64,000 nt of DNA from assembly GCA_021774785.1 (NCBI GenBank), contig JAJFIQ010000019.1, positions 62,001 through 126,000 of the forward strand, read 5' to 3'. The number at the start of each line of letters is the position of its first letter. The first letter of the stretch is position 1. Both the position numbers and the translations under genes were made by a program. The DNA comes from Emcibacter sp. (GTDB lineage Bacteria > Pseudomonadota > Alphaproteobacteria > Sphingomonadales > Emcibacteraceae). This document shows positions 35,962 to 44,176 of the stretch, piece after piece. The notes below the pieces were generated by a model that worked only from the letters and a program-made list of their open reading frames with translations, ran no database searches and was not told the origin of the DNA.

Positions 35962-36606
35962 TTAACCTCTTTTGAGGTTATCCTTATCCAATTGAAAACA
36001 AAGGCTGTCGATGCGGTCCTGACCGAAATATGGTTCGTGGTTATAGACGAATGTGGGCACACCGTAATGACCGCATTTGTCCTGTGCTTTCATATTGTCT
36101 TCTAATTCAGCCTTATGGGAAGCGGGGTCCGCAATAGCTTCTTCCATTTGGGCTAGGTTAAGTCCAACGCGTTCTGCTGCCTTTGCCATATGATCGCCCT
36201 GGTCCCAGTCTTTGGTGCCGCCGAAAATCATTTTTGAAACCTCTGCGGCAAAGGGCAGACCGTGACCGCTTCTCTCGGCCTCAATGCCCAGATATATCAA
36301 GCGGTAAATATAGGGCTGTTCATCAGCAATTTTAAGCTCGGTCAACTCCTGCACGATAGGGTCAGGGGATGGCCAGGCATGGGGCAAGCCCAGCATCTCA
36401 GCCCGTCTAGTCCAATCAAGGAGGATATATTGAATTTTTTTCATATTAGCCGCATTAAAGAAATCAGGCACTCTGAGTGCCAGAGGTAAAACGGGCTTCA
36501 AGCGAATATCAACATCATATTTTTTTACCACATCTAATGCCCCCGGTGTCGAGAGATAGCTATAAGGGCTTCTGAATGAAAAATATAAATCTATTATTAC
36601 GGTCAT
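35962..36606 (-). CDS. 2-hydroxychromene-2-carboxylate isomerase / DsbA-family protein
   Basis: 214 residues with the kappa-GST/HCCA isomerase thioredoxin-like fold. The glutathione-activating Ser lies in YFSFRSPYSYLS at the N-terminus and the cis-Pro loop is GHYGVPTFV near residue 185. Members isomerise naphthalene-degradation intermediates or act on related glutathione adducts. AAGGAC precedes the ATG at 36606. It lies 15 bp downstream of the amino-acid permease, so it is probably in one unit with it. The exact substrate is unknown. Confidence 0.87.
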   Translation of the reverse strand: MTVIIDLYFSFRSPYSYLSTPGALDVVKKYDVDIRLKPVLPLALRVPDFFNAANMKKIQYILLDWTRRAEMLGLPHAWPSPDPIVQELTELKIADEQPYIYRLIYLGIEAERSGHGLPFAAEVSKMIFGGTKDWDQGDHMAKAAERVGLNLAQMEEAIADPASHKAELEDNMKAQDKCGHYGVPTFVYNHEPYFGQDRIDSLCFQLDKDNLKRG

Positions 36607-36621
36607 GCGTTTTGTCCTTAT

Positions 36622-37887
36622 TTACCGTCCATACACCGGCAATAGTTCCATCATGGCGAGGGTGTGGCAGGTGGCGTAGAGAATACCCATTGAAAACATA
36701 AAATAAAGAAGGCCGTTGCCCCCCCATACCTGAAAATTGTTTGTGGGGAATATTTTTCTGCTTTTATGGGCCATCATTGCCGGAAATATCAGTCCGTTAA
36801 ATGCCAGTACCAATCCCGCGAAACCAATGGCATAAATGAACCCGTCGGGATAAAATACGCCGCCAAGTGATGGGGGGACAAAGGTTATCAAAGCCGTTTT
36901 AAAACGGCCCAGCCGTGTGTCAAAAAAATTGAATTTGTCTGCAATAAAATCGAAAAGACTTATGCTGACACCAAAGAAGGAAGTGATTACGGCAAAACTT
37001 GCAAATATATTTAATATTTCCAATAGCATTTCACTGGCCATCGTGTGGTTTATCGCATTAATCAATGCCGCTATGTTGCCCCCATCCGCGACCACGGTCA
37101 GGAAATCTTCGCGTTGTAAATTGCCCAGAGTACTGACCAGCCACAAAAAATACATTGCAAAGGTAATGAAGGAGCCATAAAGCATGCTCTTGCTTATGAT
37201 TGCGGGCTTCTTGCCATAATATTTGACCATACTTGGTACGATGCTGTGAAAACCAAATGCGGCCAGGTAAAAGGGCAGGGCGGCAAAAATATAATAGAAA
37301 TAGGGGATTTGATCATTGGCTACCGGATCAGGAAAAAGATTTTTCAGTTCAATATTCAGATTTAAATCGCCTACGGTCATAAAAAAAGTAACAACCATCC
37401 CCATGAAAAGTACAGAGACAACCCGATCAACCGCTTTAATGCTTAGCCAGACAATGAAAGAAAGGGCAAAGGCAAATACCAATCCGGAAATTATCTGCGA
37501 AGGGGCATAATCAAAGGTGGCCATTATTATGTGATTAACGAGAGACCCCCCGCCACTGATAAAAGCATATTCAAGGATATACAGCAGGAAGGCCAGCATT
37601 AGGCCATTGATAATATTGAGTTTTTTTCCAAGTGTTTCCTTGACGAGGGTATCAAAACTCGCCCCTTCACGAAAATGGAGATTGACTTCCAATATTAAGA
37701 CTGAGGCGTGATACATGCAAAACCATGACAGTAACATGCAGAATACAGACCACCCAAACCACATGCCCGAAGAAGCCGTTGGCAATGAGAAAAGACCCGC
37801 CCCGACAGCGGCGCCAGCCGTGATCATGATGCCGCCTATAATTGTCGGTTGGCCTTTCAGTCTTATTTCGCTCGTTATGTCAGACAT
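36622..37887 (-). CDS. aromatic amino acid permease (HAAAP family, Mtr/TyrP-like)
   Basis: 421 residues with eleven membrane helices. The N-terminal IIGGIMITAGAAVGAGLFSLP signature and the following SFDTLVKETLG loop are those of tryptophan/tyrosine-specific transporters. It would import tryptophan or tyrosine by proton symport. Upstream is the cation efflux gene (40 bp), and downstream by 15 bp the HCCA-isomerase-like gene. Specificity between Trp and Tyr cannot be told. Confidence 0.87.
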   Translation of the reverse strand: MSDITSEIRLKGQPTIIGGIMITAGAAVGAGLFSLPTASSGMWFGWSVFCMLLSWFCMYHASVLILEVNLHFREGASFDTLVKETLGKKLNIINGLMLAFLLYILEYAFISGGGSLVNHIIMATFDYAPSQIISGLVFAFALSFIVWLSIKAVDRVVSVLFMGMVVTFFMTVGDLNLNIELKNLFPDPVANDQIPYFYYIFAALPFYLAAFGFHSIVPSMVKYYGKKPAIISKSMLYGSFITFAMYFLWLVSTLGNLQREDFLTVVADGGNIAALINAINHTMASEMLLEILNIFASFAVITSFFGVSISLFDFIADKFNFFDTRLGRFKTALITFVPPSLGGVFYPDGFIYAIGFAGLVLAFNGLIFPAMMAHKSRKIFPTNNFQVWGGNGLLYFMFSMGILYATCHTLAMMELLPVYGR

Positions 37888-37927
37888 GGATATTTCCCTT
37901 AATTTTTATTTTTTAATTTACTATTAT

Positions 37928-38839
37928 TTATGCATCCCCGCTTTGTGCTTCGATAAATATCCGCTTGATTTGTGGCAGGCGCTCTTTGATTTCTTTTTCC
38001 ATGGAACTAACCGCCTGTTCTACATTTTCTGCTGAAATGTCGTTTTTAAAATCCAGCGAAAGGTTAAGCAAGATATCCTGCGGCCCCATGTGCATGGTCA
38101 AGGTTTCGTTGATAGCGGTTATCTCTTGCCGGGTGCCGACGATTTCTTCGACGGTGTTGACCACATCTTCACTGGCGGCCTCACCGAGAAGAAGCCCTTT
38201 TGATTCATAGGCCAACAGGATGGCCGTGCTGGCTAAAATCACGCCAATAAGAATGGATGCGACGCCATCCATTTCCGGAATCCCCAGTATATCCCCGATC
38301 AGTAGGCCGCCCAACGCCACCACAAGGCCTAGCAGGGCGGCAGTGTCTTCGAACAGGACCGTGAATATAGTCGGGTCTTTACTTCTTAATACCGATTTAA
38401 TCAGGCTGGGGTCGCTTTGGCTGGCTTTGAATTCCTTATAAGCAATGATCCATGCCCCCAATTCAAAGACAACCGCAATGCCAAGCACAATATAGTTGAT
38501 GTATATATCCGTCACCGGATGGGGGGTGATAACTTTTATGATGCCTTCATAGAGCGAGACACCGGCTCCAACGGCAAAAATCAGAATCGCCACCACAAAA
38601 GTCCAGAAATACAGCTCCATGCCATAGCCAAAGGGATGGGCCTTGTCAGCGGGTCTCTTGGATTTTTTGATACCATAGAGTAGTAAGCCCTGATTTCCGC
38701 AGTCCACAATGCTGTGGACGGCTTCGGACATCATGGCGGACGAGTTGGTATAGGCGGCGGCAGCGGATTTGGTTATGGCAATCAAAAAATTACCAATCAA
38801 TGCAGCGTAGATGACTTTTTTTGAAGAATGTGATGACAT
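37928..38839 (-). CDS. cation diffusion facilitator (CDF) family transporter
   Basis: 303 residues with six membrane helices and a C-terminal cytoplasmic domain (EIVGTRQEITAINETLTMHMGP). The metal-site residues are in SEAVHSIVDCGNQGLLLYG and KAHPFGYGMELY. This sub-group (SLC30A9-like) exports Zn, Mn or other divalent cations by proton antiport. It starts at 38839, downstream of the terminator of the neighbouring gene, so it has its own promoter and may lead the permease/isomerase unit. Confidence 0.88.
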   Translation of the reverse strand: MSSHSSKKVIYAALIGNFLIAITKSAAAAYTNSSAMMSEAVHSIVDCGNQGLLLYGIKKSKRPADKAHPFGYGMELYFWTFVVAILIFAVGAGVSLYEGIIKVITPHPVTDIYINYIVLGIAVVFELGAWIIAYKEFKASQSDPSLIKSVLRSKDPTIFTVLFEDTAALLGLVVALGGLLIGDILGIPEMDGVASILIGVILASTAILLAYESKGLLLGEAASEDVVNTVEEIVGTRQEITAINETLTMHMGPQDILLNLSLDFKNDISAENVEQAVSSMEKEIKERLPQIKRIFIEAQSGDA

Positions 38840-38887
38840 ATACGGCCCCTGATTTTTATATTATGGACTTAATATAACGGGTTTAGG

Positions 38888-38919
38888 GCAAAAGAAAAGC
38901 CCCCGAAGTTGGGGGCTTT
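38888..38919 (-). terminator. rho-independent terminator of the 39552-38944 gene
   Basis: Read on the minus strand, AAAGCCCCC and GGGGGCTTT pair over 9 bp with a 6-nt loop and are followed by TTCTTTT. It lies 25 bp beyond the stop of the His/Asn-rich gene. Confidence 0.9.
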
Positions 38920-38943
38920 GAATTAAGGATATTAGTATTTGTC

Positions 38944-39552
38944 TTAATACCCGGGTTCGGGGATAGCGGGACCTAATTTCCATGACCCATCAGGTTGCAG
39001 ACAGGATTGGCCGTAAGCCGGAACAGACTGGTTACCAACGGTGATAGTGGTTTGATATTCCCGTACCTGAAGGCATGAGGTATCGACCTTTTCCGGTTGC
39101 GTCACCCGCTGTTGCTGTGTCCACTGCTGTTGTGTGGGCTGCACATATGTGGGTTGCTGCTGAACATATACCGTCCGGTCGTTATAGCTGTTTCTTTCAT
39201 TTGCGGTCAGGGCATAAAAGAGTAACCCGCCCGTAAGCAATCCCAGTGCAACCTCACCACCGTGACTTCCGTGATGGCCGCCCCGGTGACTGTTATAATA
39301 GCTACCGCCATAATAATTCCGGTTGCTGCTATAATGTCGATTGCTGCTATATTTTCTGCTGCTATGTCTGTTATAATTACGTTGGTGACTGCGCTTATTG
39401 TAGTTATGTTTATTGCTGTGATTATTATAACTGTGACGGCCTTGCTTATGGTGGCCGCGTTCTGACATGGCTTGTGCCGCAGGGGCCAGTCCAAAGATGG
39501 CGACCCCAAGGGCAAATACAGTAACTTTTGCAATATGACTAAATTTACGCAT
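38944..39552 (-). CDS. secreted His/Asn/Ser-rich protein with C-terminal surface-antigen-like domain
   Basis: 202 residues. Signal peptide of about 28 residues (cleavage near AQA-MSE). Residues 30-95 are a low-complexity tract of His, Asn, Ser, Tyr and Arg, likely metal-binding or disordered. A hydrophobic stretch with GLLTGGLLFYAL follows, then a Gln/Thr/Val linker, and a conserved C-terminal domain with two Cys (TSCLQVREYQTTI and YGQSCLQPDGSWK) seen in many alphaproteobacterial envelope proteins, where the Cys probably form a disulphide. Function unknown. It has its own terminator and stands alone. Confidence 0.75.
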   Translation of the reverse strand: MRKFSHIAKVTVFALGVAIFGLAPAAQAMSERGHHKQGRHSYNNHSNKHNYNKRSHQRNYNRHSSRKYSSNRHYSSNRNYYGGSYYNSHRGGHHGSHGGEVALGLLTGGLLFYALTANERNSYNDRTVYVQQQPTYVQPTQQQWTQQQRVTQPEKVDTSCLQVREYQTTITVGNQSVPAYGQSCLQPDGSWKLGPAIPEPGY

Positions 39553-39654
39553 TATTCCGTTCCTTATAGCTAATTTTTTTGCAGTCTCATCTACATCCTG
39601 AAATCACTATACAATTCACTATCTGAATGATGCATGAACGGATAATTAATTCAT

Positions 39655-40557
39655 TTATTTATGATCCGCTATGGTCTGGTAAATGGTGCTCAAAAATGCG
39701 TTTGGGTTTAGAAATCCGTCACCCCATTCTTCATTCAGATATTTTAAAGGATCGCGCTTTGTTGCTTCTTCCAGCGATAGCCCTTTTTTAGTCAGCGGGG
39801 TAATTGTCTCTACAACCCGAACCAACATATCATGAAAATTCTGCAGGTCCTGTTTGTTCGCTAATGGCCCGTGTCCCGGTATAATTTTAGTATTATCATC
39901 CACTTGTGTCAGCAGTGAGGCAGCAACCTCTATCATGCCGTATATTGACCCACCTGAGCTGGTATCGATGAAGGGATAAAAGCCATTGAAGAAAATATCG
40001 CCGGTGTGGATAATATTTTTATCCTTGAAAATAATGATGCTGTCGCCATCCGTATGGGCGTTCTTCACGTGATATGCTTTAATATGAAGGCCATTCATGT
40101 GAAATGTCACCTGATCGTTGAAAGATACTACGGGCAGACCGTCTTTTGGTGTGGCGGGGACTGCTTTTTTAAAGGCTACAATGAACTGGTCGGTGCTGAG
40201 CCTTTTATAGACATTGTCATGAGCCACAATGACCACGCCCTTTTTGCCAAGATTTTCATTGCCGCCGGTATGGTCATAATGCCAATGGGTATTGATCATA
40301 AATTTAATCGGCTTATCGGAAATTTTTGAGATGGCGCTAAGAATTTTGGGTGTCAGCGGGCTGAACTGATCATCAATCATGAACACACCATCGTCTCCTG
40401 TGGAAATGCCAATATTACCCCCCGCCCCCTGAAGCATATAAATGCCTTCACCAACGGGAATAGTCTTGATTTCCACTTTGTCATATTGGTTTTGTCCATA
40501 TGATAAAGTCGTCAGGGCCATGAAAAGTGATAAAAATATAGAAATAATACGAACCAT
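39655..40557 (-). CDS. periplasmic metallo-beta-lactamase-fold hydrolase, copy 1
   Basis: 300 residues from the ATG at 40557, which has AGAGG upstream and gives a clean signal peptide (cleavage near SYG-QNQ). The Zn-binding motif HWHYDHTGG (HxHxDH), AHTDGDS, HTGDIFFNG and IPGHGP show an active binuclear metallo-hydrolase of the glyoxalase II/quinoprotein-relay type. It is closely similar over its full length to the next gene upstream. Substrate unknown; beta-lactam resistance should not be assumed. Confidence 0.85.
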   Translation of the reverse strand: MVRIISIFLSLFMALTTLSYGQNQYDKVEIKTIPVGEGIYMLQGAGGNIGISTGDDGVFMIDDQFSPLTPKILSAISKISDKPIKFMINTHWHYDHTGGNENLGKKGVVIVAHDNVYKRLSTDQFIVAFKKAVPATPKDGLPVVSFNDQVTFHMNGLHIKAYHVKNAHTDGDSIIIFKDKNIIHTGDIFFNGFYPFIDTSSGGSIYGMIEVAASLLTQVDDNTKIIPGHGPLANKQDLQNFHDMLVRVVETITPLTKKGLSLEEATKRDPLKYLNEEWGDGFLNPNAFLSTIYQTIADHK

Positions 40558-40659
40558 GTTTTTTCCTCTGGATGTTATATTTCGGGATAGTAGCATAAGA
40601 ATCCGGTGATTGCTTCATTTTCCAAATTGAATGATGCAGAAGCGAATATTAAATGGGTT

Positions 40660-41565
40660 TTACTTATTATGTTCAACGATCATTTGGTAAATAACCCCCA
40701 GATAAAATTCAGCATCAAAATGTCCATTGTCCCATTTTTTATTCAGGTCTTTTAACGGGTTCTTTTTAGTAACATCTTCTAAAGAAAGATCATTTTTAAC
40801 CAGTGGGGTGATGATTTTAACTGACCGTACCAGCATATCGTGAAAGTCCTGCAAATCCTGTTTGCTTGCCAGAGGGCCGTGCCCTGGAATGATTTTTGTT
40901 TTATCATCAACCAGCTTCAGGAGTACGGCAGTGGTCTCAATCATACCGTAAATGGATCCGCCAGCCGTGTGATCGATGAAGGGATAAAACCCATTAAAGA
41001 AAAGGTCACCCGTGTGGATAATATTCCTATCTTTGAAAATAATGATGCTGTCGCCATCCGTATGGGCATGGGCGTAGTGACGGGCCTGAATATGAAGGCC
41101 GTTCAGATGAAATGTTGCCGCGTCATTGAAAGATATAACGGGCAGGGCGACCTTGGGGTAAGCGGGTGATTCCCGATTTAACGCTTTGGTGAACTGGTCG
41201 GTGCTGAGTCTTTCATATACATTGTCATGGGCGACGATGATTACGCCTTTTTTGCCAAGGTTTTCGTTGCCCTGAGTATGGTCTTTATGCCAATGGGTGT
41301 TGATCAGAAACTTGACGGGTTTATCGGAGATTTTGGCAATGGCATCAAGAATTTTCGGCGTGAGCGGACTATATTGGTCGTCAATCATGAAAACACCGTC
41401 CTCACCGGCTGAAATGCCAATATTTCCACCGGAACCCTGAAGCATATATATGCCGTCGCCAAGGGGGGTGGTTTTGATTTCAACTTTTGCAAACTGGTCC
41501 TGACCATATGATAAAACTGTTAGGCTCATAAAAAGTGGCAGGCATAAAGTAATAAGACGGTGCAT
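40660..41565 (-). CDS. periplasmic metallo-beta-lactamase-fold hydrolase, copy 2
   Basis: 301 residues from the ATG at 41565 (AAGGAG upstream), with a signal peptide ending near SYG-QDQ. The metal ligands are all present: HWHKDHTQG, AHTDGDS, HTGDLFFNG and IPGHGP. It is a tandem duplicate of the copy at 39655-40557. Even the upstream DNA is shared: about 30 bp containing ATCCGGTGATTG precede both genes, so the promoter was duplicated as well. The two differ mainly in the C-terminal 40 residues and the GxENLGKKG surroundings. Confidence 0.85.
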   Translation of the reverse strand: MHRLITLCLPLFMSLTVLSYGQDQFAKVEIKTTPLGDGIYMLQGSGGNIGISAGEDGVFMIDDQYSPLTPKILDAIAKISDKPVKFLINTHWHKDHTQGNENLGKKGVIIVAHDNVYERLSTDQFTKALNRESPAYPKVALPVISFNDAATFHLNGLHIQARHYAHAHTDGDSIIIFKDRNIIHTGDLFFNGFYPFIDHTAGGSIYGMIETTAVLLKLVDDKTKIIPGHGPLASKQDLQDFHDMLVRSVKIITPLVKNDLSLEDVTKKNPLKDLNKKWDNGHFDAEFYLGVIYQMIVEHNK

Positions 41566-41642
41566 AAATTCTCCTTCATTAAAATATTGCAGGATTGTAG
41601 TATAATGATCCGGTGATTGTCTCATCACATTTTTGGCATTTA

Positions 41643-42317
41643 TTATTCAAGAAACGCTTCTATCTTTTGAAAGACATCCTCAAACATTGGTGTGGTCAAC
41701 CGCCCGGTGTTGGTGTTATAGCGGGAGCAATGATAGCTGTCGATCAAAGTAATCTGCCGGCCCATGTCATCGCCCAGATCATGCATGGCCCCATGGGCGA
41801 ATTTGAATGCCGACTTTTTCTTGCCAAAAGTGGTTAATACCGCCTTGTGGGCCACGCCACCCAGTGCCAGAATCAATTTCAGGCGCGAATAATTTTTAAT
41901 TTGCTTAATCAGAAAGGGTCGACAGTTATTATCCTCCTCGGCAATGGTTTTATTCTGTGGCGGCACACAGCGCACAGCATTGGTGATGAGAATATTCTGT
42001 AATGTCAGGCCATCGTCGGCCACGGACTTATAAGTTCCTTTGGTATAGCCGAATTTAGTCAGTGTGGCGAAGAGCAGATCTCCGGCATAATCCCCGGTAA
42101 AGGGACGGGCGGTCTGATTGGCCCCTTTCAGGCCGGGCGCGAGACCGACGGTCAATATTTCAGGGTTGCTATCCCCGAACGACGGCACCGGGCCGTTATA
42201 AAAGTCCGGGTATTTTATTTTATTTTCTCTGCGGAAGGCAACCAGTCGTGGACAAAGCATACAGTTCACCGGTGCATCGCCCGTCATGAGGGCGGCCTTA
42301 GGAGGGTTTGTTGTCAT
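41643..42317 (-). CDS. uracil-DNA glycosylase, family 5 (UdgB-like)
   Basis: 224 residues from the ATG at 42317; the frame runs 33 codons further into the next gene but that extension is a shadow. Four Cys for a [4Fe-4S] cluster: C19 and C22 (CMLCPRL), then VRCVPP and NNCRPF. The active-site motif GLAPGLKGANQTARPFTGD and the DSYHCSRYNTNTG loop are typical of family 5 (UDGb) enzymes, which excise uracil and deaminated bases. It ends a two-gene unit with the NYN gene upstream (4 bp gap). Confidence 0.88.
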   Translation of the reverse strand: MTTNPPKAALMTGDAPVNCMLCPRLVAFRRENKIKYPDFYNGPVPSFGDSNPEILTVGLAPGLKGANQTARPFTGDYAGDLLFATLTKFGYTKGTYKSVADDGLTLQNILITNAVRCVPPQNKTIAEEDNNCRPFLIKQIKNYSRLKLILALGGVAHKAVLTTFGKKKSAFKFAHGAMHDLGDDMGRQITLIDSYHCSRYNTNTGRLTTPMFEDVFQKIEAFLE

Positions 42318-42321
42318 AGTT

Positions 42322-42903
42322 CTAGCCCTGTGACGGTTCGTGGGAATGGTGGCCATCGTGATGATGGTTACCGTTGGACGGGCGGCCAAAGGCATCATGC
42401 ATATCGGATAATTCAATGAAATTATCGGCTTGTCGTCTCAGCTCGTCGGCGATCATGGGCGGGGATGTTCTTGTGCTGCTGACCACTGTGACCCGAACCC
42501 CCTTGCGCTGTACGGCCTCCACAAGGCGTCTGAAATCACCATCGCCGGAAAATAGGACCATATGGTTTACATAATCGGTCATACCCATCATATCAATGGC
42601 CAGTTCCATATCCATATTGCCCTTGATCTTCTTTTCCCCCTTGCTGTCGGTGAATTCCTTGGTGGGCTTGGTGATCAGAGTATAGCCATTATAATCCAGC
42701 CAGTCGACCAGAGGACGGAGCGGGGAATATTCCTGATCTTCCAATAGGGCGGTATAATAATTCGCCCTGAGCAGGATTCCCTTTTCAGCGAAAAAACTTC
42801 GCAGGCGCTTATAATCAATATCGAAATTCAGGGATTTGGCGGTGGCAAAAAGATTTGAGCCGTCTATAAAGACAGCTAGTTTTTCATTTGGATGAAAATA
42901 CAT
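42322..42903 (-). CDS. NYN-domain (LabA/DUF88-like) ribonuclease
   Basis: 193 residues. The PIN-like NYN fold has its acidic catalytic set in VFIDGSNLF, GNMDMELAIDMM and FSGDGDFRRLV. LabA-type proteins are predicted metal-dependent RNA nucleases. The C-terminal 25 residues are His-rich (GNHHHDGHHSHE), perhaps binding metal. It lies 4 bp before the uracil-DNA glycosylase and diverges from folK with about 100 bp between. Confidence 0.9.
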   Translation of the reverse strand: MYFHPNEKLAVFIDGSNLFATAKSLNFDIDYKRLRSFFAEKGILLRANYYTALLEDQEYSPLRPLVDWLDYNGYTLITKPTKEFTDSKGEKKIKGNMDMELAIDMMGMTDYVNHMVLFSGDGDFRRLVEAVQRKGVRVTVVSSTRTSPPMIADELRRQADNFIELSDMHDAFGRPSNGNHHHDGHHSHEPSQG

Positions 42904-43004
42904 AATGTAATATCCTGAAAAAATAAATTAAATATCATGGCATTATAGCATAGTTTTATATTTTATGCACTTTTTGGAAGTTTGACGACGTTTTGGAAAA
43001 TAAT

Positions 43005-43529
43005 ATGATACTGATTGGGCTGGGCAGCAATTTGTGCGGCGAAGAATTTGATAGCCCAAGTGAGGTGCTGGAGGCGGCCCTTAAAGCAATGGCTGCAAGC
43101 GGCATTGTCATAAAGAAACTGTCACGGTTTTACGAATCTGAGCCGGTGCCAAAATCAGACCAGCCATGGTTTGTCAATGCGGTAGCGGCTGTGGAAACAG
43201 AGCTAGTACCAGATGATCTGCTCCACCAGCTTCATGAAATAGAGGCGGACCTTGGACGAGAACGGCGGATCAAGTGGGAAGCCCGGATAATAGATCTTGA
43301 TATTCTTGGTTTCGAGGATCATATATTACCATCAACAGGATTATGGCAGGTAGAAACTGATAAAATTACTATTCCCCATCCCCGCTTACACGAAAGGCTG
43401 TTCGTTTTGAAACCTCTGATGGATATCAACCCGGACTGGAAACATCCTGTGTTGGGTAAAACAGTGGCAGAGCTAGTGCGGATCGTGGAAAAAGAAACGG
43501 AACTGTCTATTATCCGGCCTTTGTCCTAA
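43005..43529 (+). CDS. folK: 2-amino-4-hydroxy-6-hydroxymethyldihydropteridine pyrophosphokinase
   Basis: 174 residues; transfers pyrophosphate from ATP to the pterin in folate synthesis. Motifs: LIGLGSNLCGE at the start, SRFYESEPVPKSDQPWFVNAV, and LGRERRIKWEARIIDLDIL, which carry substrate and Mg ligands. The start is ATG 43005, set by GGAA at 42995-42998; the earlier TTG is unlikely. It stands between the divergent NYN gene and rpoZ, without folP or folB nearby. Confidence 0.95.
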   Translation: MILIGLGSNLCGEEFDSPSEVLEAALKAMAASGIVIKKLSRFYESEPVPKSDQPWFVNAVAAVETELVPDDLLHQLHEIEADLGRERRIKWEARIIDLDILGFEDHILPSTGLWQVETDKITIPHPRLHERLFVLKPLMDINPDWKHPVLGKTVAELVRIVEKETELSIIRPLS

Positions 43530-43645
43530 AAATTGTAATGAGTATGTGGTATATCGGCCTTTACAGACCTGAATTTGAGTTGTATAAGCCGATTTTGGAA
43601 TGATGTCTGCATTTGCGGACCCTATTGTATTGGAGAATGAACGGC

Positions 43646-44047
43646 ATGGCACGTGTTACCGTTGAAGATTGCGTAGATGTAGTCCCGAACCGATTTGAAC
43701 TGGTTCTACTGGCAGCCCAAAGGGCGCGACAGATTTCATCTGGCGCCCCGATTTTGGTGGAGCGGGATAACGATAAGAACCCTGTGATTGCCCTTCGGGA
43801 ATTGGCAGATGAGGAACTGACGGCAGATGACGTGCAGGAATCTCTTATTCATGGCTTGCAGAAAAACGTTGAAGTTGACGAACCGGAAGAGGATGATATT
43901 TCATTGTTGCTGGCCGGTAAGAAACTGGAAGAAAGCCAACAGGAAGTAACAACGGAAAGTCTGGCGAAAGTATCTGCCGAAATGAAAGCAGAGGCCATGT
44001 TCAGCAAGATCGCCGAACAGGGACCGGAAGACGGTGAAAAGGAATAA
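43646..44047 (+). CDS. rpoZ: RNA polymerase omega subunit
   Basis: 133 residues from ATG 43646 (MARVTVEDC), with GGAG 10 nt upstream; earlier in-frame ATGs are too close to it or lack one. The conserved core is [19 protein letters not shown]. The C-terminal half is an acidic extension common in alphaproteobacteria. Omega stabilises beta-prime and binds ppGpp. It is followed by its own terminator and then rsh, the ppGpp synthetase gene, as in most members of the class. Confidence 0.96.
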   Translation: MARVTVEDCVDVVPNRFELVLLAAQRARQISSGAPILVERDNDKNPVIALRELADEELTADDVQESLIHGLQKNVEVDEPEEDDISLLLAGKKLEESQQEVTTESLAKVSAEMKAEAMFSKIAEQGPEDGEKE

Positions 44048-44073
44048 ACATCCTTTTATCTTATAGAATACGG

Positions 44074-44108
44074 GACCTGCATTGAAATTCACTGTGGGTC
44101 TTTTTTTT
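44074..44108 (+). terminator. rho-independent terminator after rpoZ
   Basis: GACCTGCA (44074-44081) pairs with TGTGGGTC (44093-44100), including two G-U pairs, with an 11-nt loop, followed by eight T. It separates rpoZ from rsh, so rsh needs its own promoter within 44109-44176. Confidence 0.82.
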
Positions 44109-44176
44109 AATCAAAATCTGTATATATATATTGTGATGTAATAATCGATTACTTCTTTTGAAGTGGATGCCATGCG

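Noticed and set aside
39246-39533. Open frames opposite or out of frame with the His/Asn-rich gene
   Set aside because: Low-complexity codons in the real gene leave several other frames open. They have repetitive, implausible composition and no start signals.
42318-42416. 33-residue extension of the uracil-DNA glycosylase
   Set aside because: It lies within the 3' end of the NYN gene in another frame and starts before the natural N-terminus with its Fe-S cysteines.
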